Source: Membranipora membranacea
Taxonomy: Eukaryota > Bryozoa > Gymnolaemata > Cheilostomatida > Membraniporidae
Reading direction: 5' to 3'
Assembly: GCA_914767715.1 (NCBI GenBank)
Contig: OU612072.1
Span: 24,988,001-25,048,000, forward strand
DNA length: 60,000 nucleotides
The translations under genes and the position numbers were made by a program. The notes under the pieces are model-generated. The model saw only the letters and a list, made by a program, of their open reading frames with translations, was not told the DNA's origin and ran no database searches. Shown here one piece after another: positions 1 through 11,764 of the stretch. Numbering within the stretch: the stretch's first letter is position 1; every line of letters starts with the position of its first letter.

Positions 1-157
1 CAACCGTACGTTGGCTATACTCTCAATGCAAAGGATATTCAAATGTATTTGGAAAAGTGCAAACTATCACTGTGGTGTATATCCAAGATGATTGAAGTAC
101 CAAGCTAAAGTTGCTTATAACAGTATCAAGCTAGGTGGTTTTCTTTTTTCGAAGACA

Positions 158-163
158 TTTATT
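158..163 (-). promoter_or_regulatory. poly(A) signal of EML-A
   Basis: AATAAA on the minus strand, about 70 bases after the stop codon of the last EML-A exon. The 3' UTR between them is similar to that of EML-C. Confidence 0.6.
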
Positions 164-469
164 GAAATCAAAATCATAACTAGCCAGTTAAAGACATTAT
201 ATTTGTATTTGTATAAAGGGTTGGTCAGTAGTTATGCAAAGGTTGGGCATGGTAACCCGAAAGGCAGAGGAGTGAACCTCTCAAGGAGTCCAAGATCATA
301 GTTGCAGTATCTCATCTGAAGATCAACCAAGTCAGAATACTCCTGCCGAGCTGTAACGATAAAGCACATCATTGTCTTGTCTTGTCTTTGAGAAGGGACT
401 GGCCAAGGTATCCCAGATCAACCTAGGTTCAGGTCTCAGGGACCCATAGAACTCAAGCAAGCACATTAT

Positions 470-1345
470 TTCTAATAATTTTAGGATAAGCTCAATAGCA
501 AAATCATTGCCAGCCAAACGTCTCTGCGAGAAATCAGGGTTCCAGCGAGTGGTTTCTTTATAGATCTTAAAAAATCTGCTTTTGCTTCTGAGCCCATAAC
601 CGTTACCAGGCCGCAGCATGAGGTGTAAATTATACAAGGAGTAGGAGGTAGCTCAGTTGGTTAGAGTGCCATCCCTCTGACGCACAAGCGTTGTATGTCT
701 TGGGTTCGAATCCTGCTGCAGTATACCGACTACTGGGCTCAATTGACGCCCTGGGTGTGCTCCGACCTACCTGCAAACTGAGAGCAACTTTGCACCGAAA
801 ATGGCAGTCGCGCCCATAAGGCACCTGTATTTCTCAGTCTTCGGACAGAGACAAACCTGCGATTTCAACCCACTTTAACCCACATAGCTGTATAATTTTG
901 ATTGATTGGTTTCATACAAAATACAACAAAGTCATTAAAACTTGTTTGTCCATCAGATCTTTTGCTCTTCAAAACTTCCAGCAAACTTTTCAAAGTAGGG
1001 TTTATAGGTGCATGATATGGTAGGATATGTTTGCAATGGTTGCAAGATCATAAAACATCTCTTCCAAAATTGATGTATGATGTTGATACAGTGAGGAAAT
1101 GTCACCCTCATATTTTCCATGATTGCAGTTTTGAAATTTCATGAATATTGGTGATTCATTGCTTGAAATTCATCTGACATACACCAAAAATAGAATTTTA
1201 AATTTATGTCTGCCAAAATAATATGTTTATGTTCAATCATACTGGTAGTTACAATAATTATCTAAAACTGTCAAAATTACAAAAACAAGTTTGACTGAGA
1301 GCAAAAGGGTAGTGCCACCCTCAGAATTTTCATGCTGTCAAGTTT
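470..1345 (-). repeat. Repeat R1, inverted copy with SINE-A inside
   Basis: This block is the near-identical reverse complement of about 11945-12833, including the SINE-A copy at the same internal position. The 64 codon-equivalents read across the SINE are identical in the two copies. A third, more diverged copy lies in direct orientation at about 9170-10060. R1 sits in the last intron of EML-A but is absent from the same intron of EML-C, so it was inserted or moved there. Confidence 0.85.
638..870 (+). mobile_element. SINE-A copy 1 (tRNA-headed SINE)
   Basis: The head GGAGGTAGCTCAGTTGGTTA is a pol III A box as in a tRNA D arm, and GGGTTCGAATCC is a B box. A conserved body follows (..CAATTGACGCCC.., ..CTGCAAACTGAGAG.., ..CCCATAAGGCACC.., ..CGGACAGAGACAAA..) that recurs in at least five other places in the window. 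The match continues well past the tRNA part, so this is a SINE and not a tRNA gene. Confidence 0.9.
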
Positions 1346-3231
1346 TATTGAACATCCCACTCCATAATGATCAGTTAATGAAATGTGGGGCAGGGCAGCA
1401 CTGAAGACAAAGGTGTAAATCTTGTTTCCTATATTCCGAGATCATGATGACAGTATTTTAGCTGCAAGTTCACCAAGTCAAAATACTCCTGTACATCTGG
1501 AATGATATTGTTATAATCTAACAGCAAAGGAGTTTTCTTCTCTTGTTTATTTAGACACGTGAAACAGATATGATTCGAAGAAAGTAGAGAATAACTTCTT
1601 AACTACGAAGATTCCCATCATGCTTAGAATTATATATTAAGCTGTGATGTTTATTTGTATAAAATATCGCGTGTGAAGAAATTCTTATTGCTAGCAGTTA
1701 TTTCAAGCCGTTTGGTAAGTGATAGCTAAAGCATATATTTTTGATTCCTCGTTTACAATACCAAGAAACCATGATGATTGAAGGAAAATGTCGCTGTATG
1801 TGACACTGTTATACTCACTAAGACAGTTGTTGGCAACTTCTCTGAATATGTATCCGCCACAGCAGAGAGCATCTGTTTCAGGGCAACTGTTCGTCCATTG
1901 TGTGGCTGGAACGCTGTCACAAAAGAGCAAGTTTGCGATGTCTTAGCACAAATTCTACAACTTGTTGCTGCATACAGACAATTTTAGCCTAATATTTATT
2001 CCAAGATGGTGTTATGCTCCCACCTCATAGTGGCATAGTAGGTTTGTATTACTTTCGAAAACAACACTTTCAGCCTTGTATAATTATAAATAGGAAATAA
2101 ATTGGCTCAGGCCAGGTTTTATAACTGAACTGGGTTTTTTAAATTTCCTCAAGCAGTGGTCATTAGAGCAAACAACTCATTACTAGCATGCCATATAAAG
2201 CAGACTTCTACATTACTACAACAGTTTTTCATTGTGGTTGAATAAATCAAGGCCCCCGAATTGCGCTTCCCAAATACATCCATGTCTAGATCAACCCCCA
2301 AAACATGCATCCTCAGTAGATGAGTAGAAATAATGATGGTCACTTTGTTTGTTTGTTTGCTCAAGTCATACTGAATTCCTATTGGCTTAGTCTGACATTT
2401 AACTATCAGAAATAATTTGCATGTTTCATCATCTTATGCTGACCTATATGGTGGTGATAAACTCTATTCAATAAGGCTGTAACATGTTGGGTTCCTGTTT
2501 ACCTACATTCTATGATGTATGCGGCAGCACCAAGCGTCCTTGCAACGGTTCTTATTTCTATTATTGCTGATAAGGAGTTGAGAAAACTCCTGCTGTGTCA
2601 TAGGAATCTGTGAACGAAAAATTTATAAATAAAGCTGCCAAGTGTATGTACAGTGTGTGAATTTATGGCATAAAGATTATGAGATATTGCTGCAATCGAT
2701 AGTACTGTGGTAGTTCTAGCATAACATGATTGACTGCCGATTGTCAGAATATGTGCACAGTATATGTATCTATGGTATACAAATTGTTAGATACTGCTGC
2801 AATAAATATGTTATTGTTGAAGTTTGTCTGCCACAAACAGTTTAACATGATTCAAATTTTCTGAGCAGAAGATATATAAATATTACTTACAATTCCACGT
2901 TTGATAGCGTCAGCCAGCTCGTTCATCTTACAATCGGTGATCACACCACAGCTGTAATGTATACTATCATCTCCGACGGTCACTTCTCTCCCGTAAGCAC
3001 AGACCACAAACATGATGCATAGTAACACAGAGCCGATCATTATTGCCCTGTTTTTACAAAAAATATGGTTTGCTTAAACATAACTCCTTGATGAACTATA
3101 TATACTGTTACACATTAATACAATACAATGTAAATGATTTTGCGCATTGGTAACAAAGGACAAAATAATTGACAAATCAAGTTTTAACAGGTATTTAGAA
3201 TCGGTGAGAGTGGTATCAATGAGAAACTTAC

Positions 3232-3296
3232 CGAAGGGGTTTGTCTTCTCTCCTGACACAAACTGATTTTTACTTACTGTAGATGCTTCTTTTATA
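3232..3296 (-). promoter_or_regulatory. EML-A TATA box and non-coding leader exon
   Basis: TATAAAAG lies at 3296-3289 on the minus strand. About 25-30 bases downstream a short leader exon is expected, ending at 3232 before a GTAAGTTT donor. The matching acceptor (CAG) lies at 3048-3050, just upstream of the ATG exon. The same layout is seen in EML-B, EML-C and the peptide gene at 39 kb. Confidence 0.55.
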
Positions 3297-3299
3297 GTA

Positions 3300-4818
3300 G
3301 TAAGTATAGCATTAACATGAAATGAAGCAATTTGTAATATATGAAGCCAAAATACTGGTAGTCTGCTATCAGCTTGTTATAATTATGAGAAAAGGGAACT
3401 TTTGGCTGTTGTGCTTTTCAGTTAGTTATTACTCTCTCAAAACACAAACAGTATTCTGTATTGACACGATGATTATGACAGTATCTTTTCCTCTTTGCTG
3501 CTGCTGAAAATAGAAATTTCACAACTGATTTCATAAAAAAATTATGGTGGTGACATTTCCTTTTGTTGCCAACTTGTGATGCTATAAAAAACAGATCTGA
3601 TGACTGACATCATTAAATTATGCAGGGGATATTTCCTCTTCGTGTTTTGTGAAATGCTTCAGGAAGAAGTTTCTTGCCTATTGCATTCAACACTCCCCTT
3701 CCATTATGTTAGCTAAGCACCTTCAATTGTATGTCTTTGTACTTTTGAAATTTAATTTGAAGCTCCAGCTCAGCTCAGCTCAGCACCACCTCTGCAAAGT
3801 GATGAAGAGGTATAATGAATATACTGATTATATTCTGCTTAGGGCTCAACGATTATTGAATCTAATTTGTACACTATACATAGGAAGGATTGTATTGTAC
3901 ATCAGACATATTGTGTCTTTGTCTGGACTCTATAAAATCACTTATTTGACACAAATCGACAATCGATTGGACAAACTGACTGACCGAATATTCTGAACAA
4001 GGGTATGGGGTATGTGAGATGGTTGAATGGGAGATAAATAATGGGAGAAGCTTTCAATTATGATGGCTATACAGACCTTTCAGTTCTACTGTTTTGAATT
4101 TGATCTGGTTTTAAACTTTATTATCAGGGCATGCGCCGGTTGGGGGGATACACGCCAGCCATATACAAATCAAGTCTGTTTAGTTGAGATTAATTGTCTG
4201 AGAATTGAGATGTAGGTCAAAACTCTTCCGGTAACGTTTTGCTGATCACGTTAGTATCGTGAATTGATAATCAACAATAAATTTATATGCCTGTTTTATG
4301 CAAAAAGTCAGAAACCTTTTATCAAATTGAAATATCCATTAATGTTTATATCAAAAATCCTGATCACATCGTGTACTGCTCAGTGCATGATGTGATCTGA
4401 CAGTACTGAGTTTCAGTGTTTCAGATACGATACAAGGGTACGAGGGGAAAAGGGGCAGAAATGCTTTGTTTTATGACCATTCTAGAGACACTTATTTCAA
4501 ATGTTGGGTCCAATTAATAAATATTTCTATTTATATTTATTTATATCGTAATACATATATTCATGTTAATTGACATTATACCTGTCTTGGTAACTGAGTT
4601 ATGAGAGTATTGTTGTTATCAATTTCCTCACATTTAGAATGTTAATTCTGCAATGTTCTTTATCCATAATGAAAGTGACTTGTTGATTATTGAGGAATAC
4701 ATTTTTTGTAATCTTATTGCTTTTGTTTGACAATAACAAAATAAAGTTGAGACAGATGTGAAGTTGCAAGTATATATTTTGTAATAGTAAGAAGCAAGTT
4801 TGACAATAAGATTCAGAG
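3300..4818. other. Intergenic, no gene seen
   Basis: The space between the EML-A promoter and the EML-B 3' end. It holds a short (CAGCT)n run near 3767-3785 and a TTTAT-rich stretch near 4520-4550. Open frames here have no splice or protein-family support. Confidence 0.6.
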
Positions 4819-4824
4819 TTTATT
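4819..4824 (-). promoter_or_regulatory. poly(A) signal of EML-B
   Basis: AATAAA on the minus strand, starting only six bases beyond the TAG stop of EML-B. The 3' UTR would be very short. The position supports the assignment of the terminal exon. Confidence 0.6.
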
Positions 4825-4830
4825 GTTGTT

Positions 4831-7493
4831 CTACTCGCTGTCACTGCCACTACAGTCAAGCTCTGGTAGGCCCTGTACTTGATTCATCCAATTGTTATAT
4901 CTGCATTCTCTCTTTGCTAAATAAAGAAGTAAAAAACATCTGTTACAATCACAGCCGTGGATTCAGGCCCATAGTTCTAGGAGAGGCAGGGACGCTCTGC
5001 CTCCCCTTGTATGCTCAATAGAGTGGCTGAACAATGCTATAATTGAATATTCCACGTCAGAATCAGTTCATTTGGGATTTCCGCATGCTATTAATATCAT
5101 TAAAAAGCTTTGGGATTAACCCTATATTCCACAGGTGGAGCTTACAATACCCAACCCGGTGTCGCTTCATGCCTTCATGTTTTTCTGCCTCCCCTACCTT
5201 TTCTTTATAATCTACTAAAGATTTTGTGAAGTAACCTAGGAAGCAGATACTACAACTTGTTTGTATCAGACCATCAATTTTACTGATATCTGTCTAATTT
5301 TCAGCTCATTACATCAGAATTATTTTTCAAGATGAATTAGGTATCATCGTCAATCAACTCATAACAATTTTCTAGCATGAGAAAAGATATTTATTGACAC
5401 AAAAAAGATGTGGTATAAAATTGTTAATACAATCGAAAGCTGTGTCACCTTACAACTCAGATTGTGAGACTTGTCAACAAAGCTTGAGTGATCTGTGTAC
5501 TATGTTTGAGTGCAAAGCATTTCAGAAGAGGATATTGTTTAACCATGCAGAGACATGCATTTTAGTAACTTAAATCAATATAACGTAATAATAATGATAA
5601 TAAGATTTGATAAATTAAGTTGGATGTTTGTTGACAGGCTCTTGATCTCTTTAACATGCCAGTATTTCAAAATATGTACACAAATTTGACTGAGCGTGGC
5701 TGAAACATATTTGCACTTAATTCAAATATAAATGATGAATATAACTCACTGATACAGGAACCGTTGTATGCTATGAAGTCAGCACAGCAGACATGTACAT
5801 CATCTTCACAGGGTAACTCACGGGTCACTCTCTTGTGGTGGTGCTGGGTCACCTCTCTCGATTTCACACTTTGAAAAAGATGACACAATTAATGATTTAA
5901 TGCTGGTTTATGACTGAATAGTGGTCGGGCTGCACCTAGAGAGGGGAGAAAGTGGGCCGAAATCCTCATACTGAGGGTGCGATACATCCTAGAAACTAGA
6001 ATGCATCCGAGAGATGAGACCATAGAGGACCTCTTGAAATTAAGTGTGCACCAAGCTGCCAAAAACTGAAAGCAGGCACTAATCCCCCATTGGCAGAGAC
6101 AATTGATCTTAGCCAATAGGCCGAGGAGATATCACGTTAGTTTAGCAGTAGAAAACTCCTATGGACTTTTGATGATAGACTTTGTCTCTGCGTGTTCTGT
6201 AACAATCTGATCACAGACTACTGAATCAATACGGCCACATGAAAGAGAGTATACGAGTATGTTTTTTTAACATATCTAATGTTATGTTACTTACTAATAC
6301 TGCTGCCTGTAGATGTAGCAGTCTGCCTCAGTGGGCCTGTTTGGATACCAGCCTGAAGGACAAGGTAAATCTACAGCAGTATGGACAACTGATCTTGAGG
6401 CTCTTGATGTGAGTGTCTTATACCCGATGTAACGCTCCACAGTAGTCACATTGTAAGGACCAGTCCCACAACACCAACCAGTTTGTCTGGAAATACAAAA
6501 TATTGCAAGCATTTATAACACTTTTACCAAGTCATGATATTACCATAGAATTCACTGTTACCATCCAAAAATCATATTTATATTCAGTTGTTTAAAGAGG
6601 TTTTCAAGAAAGTTTACAGATAACAGAGTAGTTAAAAGTGACTCGTTGACCTCTAACACACAATTAAATTAAAGAAACGGGGTCATACGCAATTAAATGA
6701 TGAAGTTCCAGAAATGGGAAAGTAGGTTATATATGGCCTTATAGAAAAAGAAAACGTTATATACATAAAAAAATTATTGTACTTGTCACAATTTTTATCC
6801 AAAGATTATGAATGCTATTGAGGAAGCATGTGACAGTCCAGTGATAAAACTATTGACTCGACCAAATAGCCTGCTTTTCACATAACAAATATCAATAAAT
6901 AGTGTGGCATGACAACTGAAAGAAAATTACAAAACCATTTTTGGTGAATGTTGCCTGGTTACGACAATAGATTTCCCACACTTCACCAGTAGGATAGGTT
7001 TAGGAGCACATTCATCAATGAATAAATACAATTATAACATGCTCAATCTGAGGATTTCGAAAATTCACAATATTTCTTAAAGCTGAATGCTTGATTCCTA
7101 GTAGTAATACCAATGGCTTAGCTACGTTTATCAAGGCTCCACGAAGACATGCAGGTATTTAAAAAAATTAAATGACATTTTTGCCTGTGTTTCAGCCATG
7201 CAACGGAATATTAATGACTTTTGAAGGAGAAAAATTTTGAATAAATATACTCACAGTATAACAGGCTGGGCAGGTATGAACACAGAAGGGTCTTCTACAG
7301 AACCACTAAAAGGATTACCACTGCTGATCACTCCATCTATGACATCACTTTCTCTTTCAGCCTCAGGATGGACCACTTGGTCACCAATTATTACCTCATC
7401 AGTACCAAGAAGAGTTCCTATAGGCTCTCCAATACTTTCAGCGTGTCCATAAAACAGTGCTAACAGTGAAACGATCACCAGAGCTTTTGCCAT
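4831..7493 (-). CDS. EML-B: secreted ten-cysteine EMI-like protein, intact
   Basis: Predicted 211-residue secreted protein of unknown role. Coding exons on the minus strand: 7493-7255, 6486-6295, 5868-5750 and 4916-4831. All have GT...AG borders, and the phases (2, 2, 1) join without a stop. Residues 1-18 form a signal peptide. Residues 19-80 are an acidic, cysteine-free linker. From residue 84 comes WCCGTGPYNVTTVERYIGYK, then C122, GW125-126, C136, IYR, C164, CC171-172, C182, C188 and C205. Possible N-glycosylation sites are N92 and N179. The WCC...C..GW...C.IYR...CC..F...C order resembles the EMI domain (known family; match by eye). The last exon is short (KRECRYNNW.., ..GLPELDC..) but has a strong pyrimidine-rich acceptor and keeps the frame. 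EML-D copies its second and third exons at identical lengths (192 and 119 bases). The start is the first ATG after a leader-intron acceptor. Confidence 0.82.
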
Positions 7494-7663
7494 CTCCTAT
7501 CACTTTAACTGAAATCTAAAACAATTGAAAACTAACAATTGGCAAGGAAGCCACTGCACTCAATTCCAACTTCAAACTGGAAACCTAACAATAATATGAT
7601 GTAAGTGTGTACATTATAAATTTGTAAGTAATATTCGTAGTCAAGTCATAGTCTAATCTGCAA

Positions 7664-7730
7664 ACTTACTTGCATCCAGTGATAATGAAAGTTTGATACA
7701 TCACATGTGATGTGAACAATAATTTATATA
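7664..7730 (-). promoter_or_regulatory. EML-B TATA box, palindrome and leader exon
   Basis: TATATAAATT lies at 7730-7721 on the minus strand. A 16-base perfect palindrome, ACATCACATGTGATGT (7698-7713), containing an E-box CATATG-like core (CACATGTG), lies between it and the expected transcription start. A short leader exon ends at 7670 before GTAAGT. The acceptor of the next exon is the CAG at 7511-7509, so that exon begins at 7508. Confidence 0.55.
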
Positions 7731-8084
7731 CATTTATAATATATGTAACATGTAAAGGGTAACGTGTACAGTATATTAATTTTCAATTATCTTGATTGGT
7801 CAATGTGATGAAATCCAGTTTGCATCATCGATAAACCAACAAATCGAATGGCTAGCATGCTTACCAGGTTATTTATTTGGCATACTGTAATACATAATAG
7901 TTGTATTTTAGTGAGCTAAAAATTGATGGATCTCAACCTAAGGCTATGGGTGGAGTTTGTGTTGGTCTACCATAATGGTTTGAATTGCTATTTTTCTGTC
8001 GTTCTGATTGTGATTGTTTATGTTGAACCACATTTTATGGAAGTTTGGTAGATGCTTGCTTGAGGATATAAAGGGTTGAAAAAA

Positions 8085-8300
8085 CAAGTCTGTCTCTGTC
8101 TGAAGACTGTCAGAAATAACAGTGCCTTAAGGGGTGACATCCTTATTCGGTTTCTCTCAGTTTGCAAGCAGGTCAGAGCACAGCTGGGGCGTCAATTGAG
8201 CCCAGTAGTTGTTAGACTGCATCGGTATTCGAACCCAAGACCTCTTATGCTTGTGCATCAGAGGGCAGGGGCTCTAACCAACTGAGCTACCTCCTACTCC
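8085..8300 (-). mobile_element. SINE-A copy 2
   Basis: Reverse-orientation copy of SINE-A. The A box (..GAGGTAGCTCAGTTGG) lies near 8280-8298 and the B box (GGGTTCGAATACC) near 8230-8242, with the usual body. It is more diverged than copies 1 and 3. It stands alone between EML-B and the 8.9 kb duplication. Confidence 0.88.
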
Positions 8301-9598
8301 TGCTCTTACTCCTATGTTTTATTGCAGGTAAATACGTTGTGATCAAACTAAAGCAATTGAGGTTTCTAGTGGAAGGCATGAGCTACTCTAATATTCAGGC
8401 CAGTTTGTCCCTCTGCTGCAATGCCCGAGGGAGACAACTATTTATCTCACTGTTACGATAGGGTCCAATCTCCAATCTTGAATCTATACAAAATCTTCAG
8501 CTATCAAATAAAGATCTGTTGTATAGGTGATGGCTATGGCGATATCAACAATGCATATGCCTACTAGTGGACAAAATCTGATGAATATCAGATGATACCA
8601 GAACACAAACCATATATAAGAATCCCATAGTTGGATTAAGGGTTCCCTTAGTCTGCTGTTTACATTGGAATCCAAGCCAAAACCTGGCACCCATACATAG
8701 CCATAGGCTTTGGGTGTTTTAACAGGGTCAAGCCAAGCCTGTTACTCTGATCACAAATAATGAGCGATTCAGCAATGAAGGTGACATATCCCTCTTTAGC
8801 TTATGGATGTGTTTGTATAGAGCCTTGATAGTTTCACCTGACATTATGTAACTACAAGAATATTTAAGGTGGCTTCCGATTCAGCTGTAGAAAACTTGTT
8901 TCCAATGGTTTTTTTTTGCAACATGTGTTAAAACTCAAATGCTTTGTATAGTCTTGTCTCAAACAGAATCTGGCTTCAGAGTTTCATTATTAAACATGTA
9001 ACTTTTTGTCATACAGATCTATATCAAATAACTGCAATCTGGCATCTCGTCAAATAATTTATCAACATATATAATGTAGAGTTTAGATATGAGTGTCTGT
9101 CTGCCCGTTGCCAAAACACAATTCAAACGAAAAGTAAATTTGTGGTGTGATTCATTCAACAATTCACTTTATTGCACGATATTTCAAAACTTGACAGTAT
9201 GAATATTATGAGGGTGACATTTCCCTATTCCTCTAAGTCAACAGTTCTGATAATTTTTGTAACTACCAGTATTATTGATCATGAACATGTTTTTCTGGCA
9301 GCTATGAATTTTAAATTCTATTTCGGTATATGTCAGATAAAATTCAAGCGATAAATCACAAATATTCCAAAGTTTCGAAACTGGCATCACTGAAAATATG
9401 AGGGCGATATTTCCTTACTGAATTAACATCGTGCCAAATTTTGGAAATGAAGTTTTATGATCATGCAACTATTGTGAACATATCCTACAATATCATACAC
9501 ACTCAAAACTTTAATTTGAGAAGATTCTCAGAGGTTTTGAAGACCAAAAGATCTGATGGGCATAAAAAGGTTTTATTGACTTTGTTGTATTTTGACTG

Positions 9599-9836
9599 TG
9601 CGGCCTTGGTGCAATGGAAAGGTTTGAGTCTTTCAATCGTGAGGTCCCGTGTTCGATTCCCGGTTGTTCACGGGGGTGTCAGGAAGGGCATCCGACCTCA
9701 ATGTGTCTGTTCCACATCAATAATTACAGTCCACAGACCTGTACTGATGGTACAGGAAACAAATAAACCGATAAACGTCAAGGTTTCTCACACAGTATCA
9801 CAGGGTATTGAGACTATAAATGAAAATGTGAGTTGT
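9599..9836 (+). mobile_element. SINE-B with target-site duplication
   Basis: A tRNA-like head (GCGGCCTTGGTGCAATGG, B box GTGTTCGATTCCC) is followed by an unrelated body ending near an AAAT-rich tail. It is bounded by a 15-base near-perfect direct repeat, GTTGTATTTTGACTG at 9584-9598 and GTTGTATTTTGATTG at 9837-9851. The paralogous block at 12.37 kb has no SINE-B, which confirms a discrete insertion. Confidence 0.85.
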
Positions 9837-11286
9837 GTTGTATTTTGATTGAAACCGATCAAAATTGTGAGCATAATGTAACCACTTCGCTTAGTAGCCA
9901 ATAATACAGAATATGAGCGCAGAAGAAAAAAACAGATATTCTTAACATTATTAAGAAAACCAGTTATTGTAACCTTTATTTCCCGCATAGGCATGTGGCT
10001 GGCAACGATTTCGCTGCACTCCTAGAACCATTAGAAATCATTATGCAGCGCATGAAGTGCACTATCCTTTCTACTCCTCTTCCAGACTTGACTCAAGGTA
10101 TTCAAAACTGGATCAAAAAGGCAGATAAATCATAGATTGCACATGATGCATCCACAATTTATGACACATCTCAGGACTTGTGGTTTGAGGTACCGCACCC
10201 CTATCATGAGCAGAGCAGCAGTAGGAGCTGGAGATTCAGATTTACCTAATAGGTGACATATAAGTTTAAAGTACATGGGTATTTTGTTGATCGCTTTATG
10301 GCACTTTTCGTATTGCAAAATGTAATACTCAGTAAGGTGAATGCCTGTATGTTTTTAGGTCATAAGATGCAGTTTAATAAATTTTTTGTAGCATAGCTTG
10401 TTGCATAAAGAGGAGCAGAAATTATAAGCATGCTATACGAGCAAGCTGAAACTCATTTGTCGAGAAAATCCTAAATGATCCAGATGGTCTAAGATTACAC
10501 AACATTCACTACCTAGTTCCCTTCACAGAAAAGTAAGTTATATTAACCTCGGTTCTATATAGTGACGTAAAAACTATAAGCAGCTTCAGCAAGGGGACAT
10601 TATCTGTATGTCATGATATTTACTGAGTCTGCTGGGCTAATGTGTCTGGGAAAGCAAGAAACAACCAAACTTCAAAACAAAGTTATGTCATGGCAATGGA
10701 CTAACCAACTAAATTTACTAGCAAAGGGCGTTATCGAATGCTATAACCGATTTCACAGTGCAAAACTTAGGGTTCAGAAGAATCTATCTATAGTATAGGT
10801 GTTATCTACCCTGTAACAGATTAACCCTAAATATCTTTGCCTAGGCTACCTTTGTCCAATAGTGATTCGTGACATTTATGGTGTAAGGATATCAGCCTGG
10901 TAACTGTCCTAGGCAATCCAGGGCTAGGCTTACCGTAATGCTGTTAGTGGATCATCATTTTAGTGTTACTCCGTACCAGGTGAGATAACGAACTCTACAC
11001 CCTTCTAGACCCTGGGTTTTCACAGTTTGAAATCGGTTATACAGTTCAAAGATGTCCCTGTGAAAGTTTATCTACTTTTTTGTTCATTGCTAAGAGAATG
11101 CTTTGATATGAACACCTGTTCTAAGCTTCCCTAAACGCTTAAACTCTCAACATCGATAAAATACATGACGTTAACCCAAGCCATGGAGAAGGGGCGCACT
11201 TATTGATTTGCAAACAAGGCTGCTGTGCAGTTGGATGTTCTCATAACTGAATTTTTATCTAAGATAGGGGAATTATTCATCAATTA

Positions 11287-11570
11287 CACACAAAAAATTT
11301 AGCATTGATTTGATTCTAAGATGACTCTAAGATGACCTGCCAATTGAAGAACAATCAGCTGTGATTTGATACTATGAAATAATCAACTGTGTTTTGAAAC
11401 TGGCCAGAGGTGATTTAAGGGTAAAACTTACTCTAAAATATGATTCTTATTTGATTAATTCTAAGGGTGAAGTGGGGGAACTATCTGAGGATCAACATCA
11501 CCTTTATTTGACTCTAATATGCCTATTGATTTTTAATAAGAATCAATTTGATTCTAACTTTTTCTGTGTG
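11287..11570. mobile_element. 284-bp MITE with TA duplication and paralogous empty site
   Basis: The ends are inverted repeats: CACACAAAAAATTTAG at the left and the complement of CACACAGAAAAAGTTAG at the right, continuing imperfectly into ATTGATTC-type sequence. TA flanks both ends (11285-11286 and 11571-11572). The right-hand duplicate has the uninterrupted site ..CATCAATTAGCAGCAATG.. at about 13602-13619. TIR plus a TA duplication fits a non-autonomous element of the Tc1/mariner type, though other TA-targeting groups are possible. Confidence 0.85.
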
Positions 11571-11764
11571 TAGCAGCAATGTTGATCATCCAAAGATATT
11601 TTACATAAAATAATTGTAACATTATTTATGTATGCTATCATAGTTTGCCTCAAAATTTTCTCCAGTCTTTATAATCGCCCCATGACGCGTTAGTCGTCCC
11701 TTTTGGCAGGGGGGGGGGGGATGGGGGAGGTTTCTGACTATCATTGAGATACCAATTGTAATAG

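Larger units (their letters stand above)
232..3047 (-). pseudogene. EML-A: ten-cysteine EMI-like secreted paralogue, probably degenerate
   Basis: Member of the secreted EMI-like family; function unknown. Exons read on the minus strand. 3047-2891 holds the ATG at 3040, a signal peptide (MIGSVLLCIMFVVCAYG) and two extra cysteines (SCGVITDC). 2592-2507 holds the KDAWCCR motif and a GTAGGT donor. The segment ending at 1819 has W-x3-CP-x4-LCC-x-GY-x8-C before a GTGAGT donor. The last exon, 350-232, is 119 bases, exactly as in EML-C and EML-E, and ends ..LPCPTFA. The exon for the third and fourth cysteines was not found. Exon 2 ends in a phase that does not join the next visible exon, whose longer form has in-frame stops. 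The RKRR site of EML-C is absent. A SINE-bearing repeat (470-1345) lies in the last intron. Most likely a decaying copy; a diverged gene with an unseen exon is possible. Confidence 0.6.
8880..11640 (+). repeat. Tandem segmental duplication, left copy
   Basis: Collinear with 11765-13670. Shared blocks are about 8885-9600 with 11768-12370, about 9980-10050 with 12770-12835, about 10860-11130 with 13260-13500, and 11240-11640 with 13575-13670. Each copy has its own insertions: this one carries SINE-B (9599-9836) and a MITE (11287-11570), while the right copy has SINE-A. No coding function is supported. Confidence 0.8.

Noticed and set aside
638-720. A true tRNA gene (A and B boxes present)
   Set aside because: The similarity to other copies extends about 150 bases beyond the tRNA part and a clean acceptor stem is not formed, so it is a SINE head.
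2149-2364. Possible missing exon 3 of EML-A on the minus strand
   Set aside because: No C..GW..C pattern and no GTAAGT-type donor at the right place.
9441-9848. A 135-codon open frame
   Set aside because: It runs through repeat R1 and SINE-B and is interrupted in the paralogous block.
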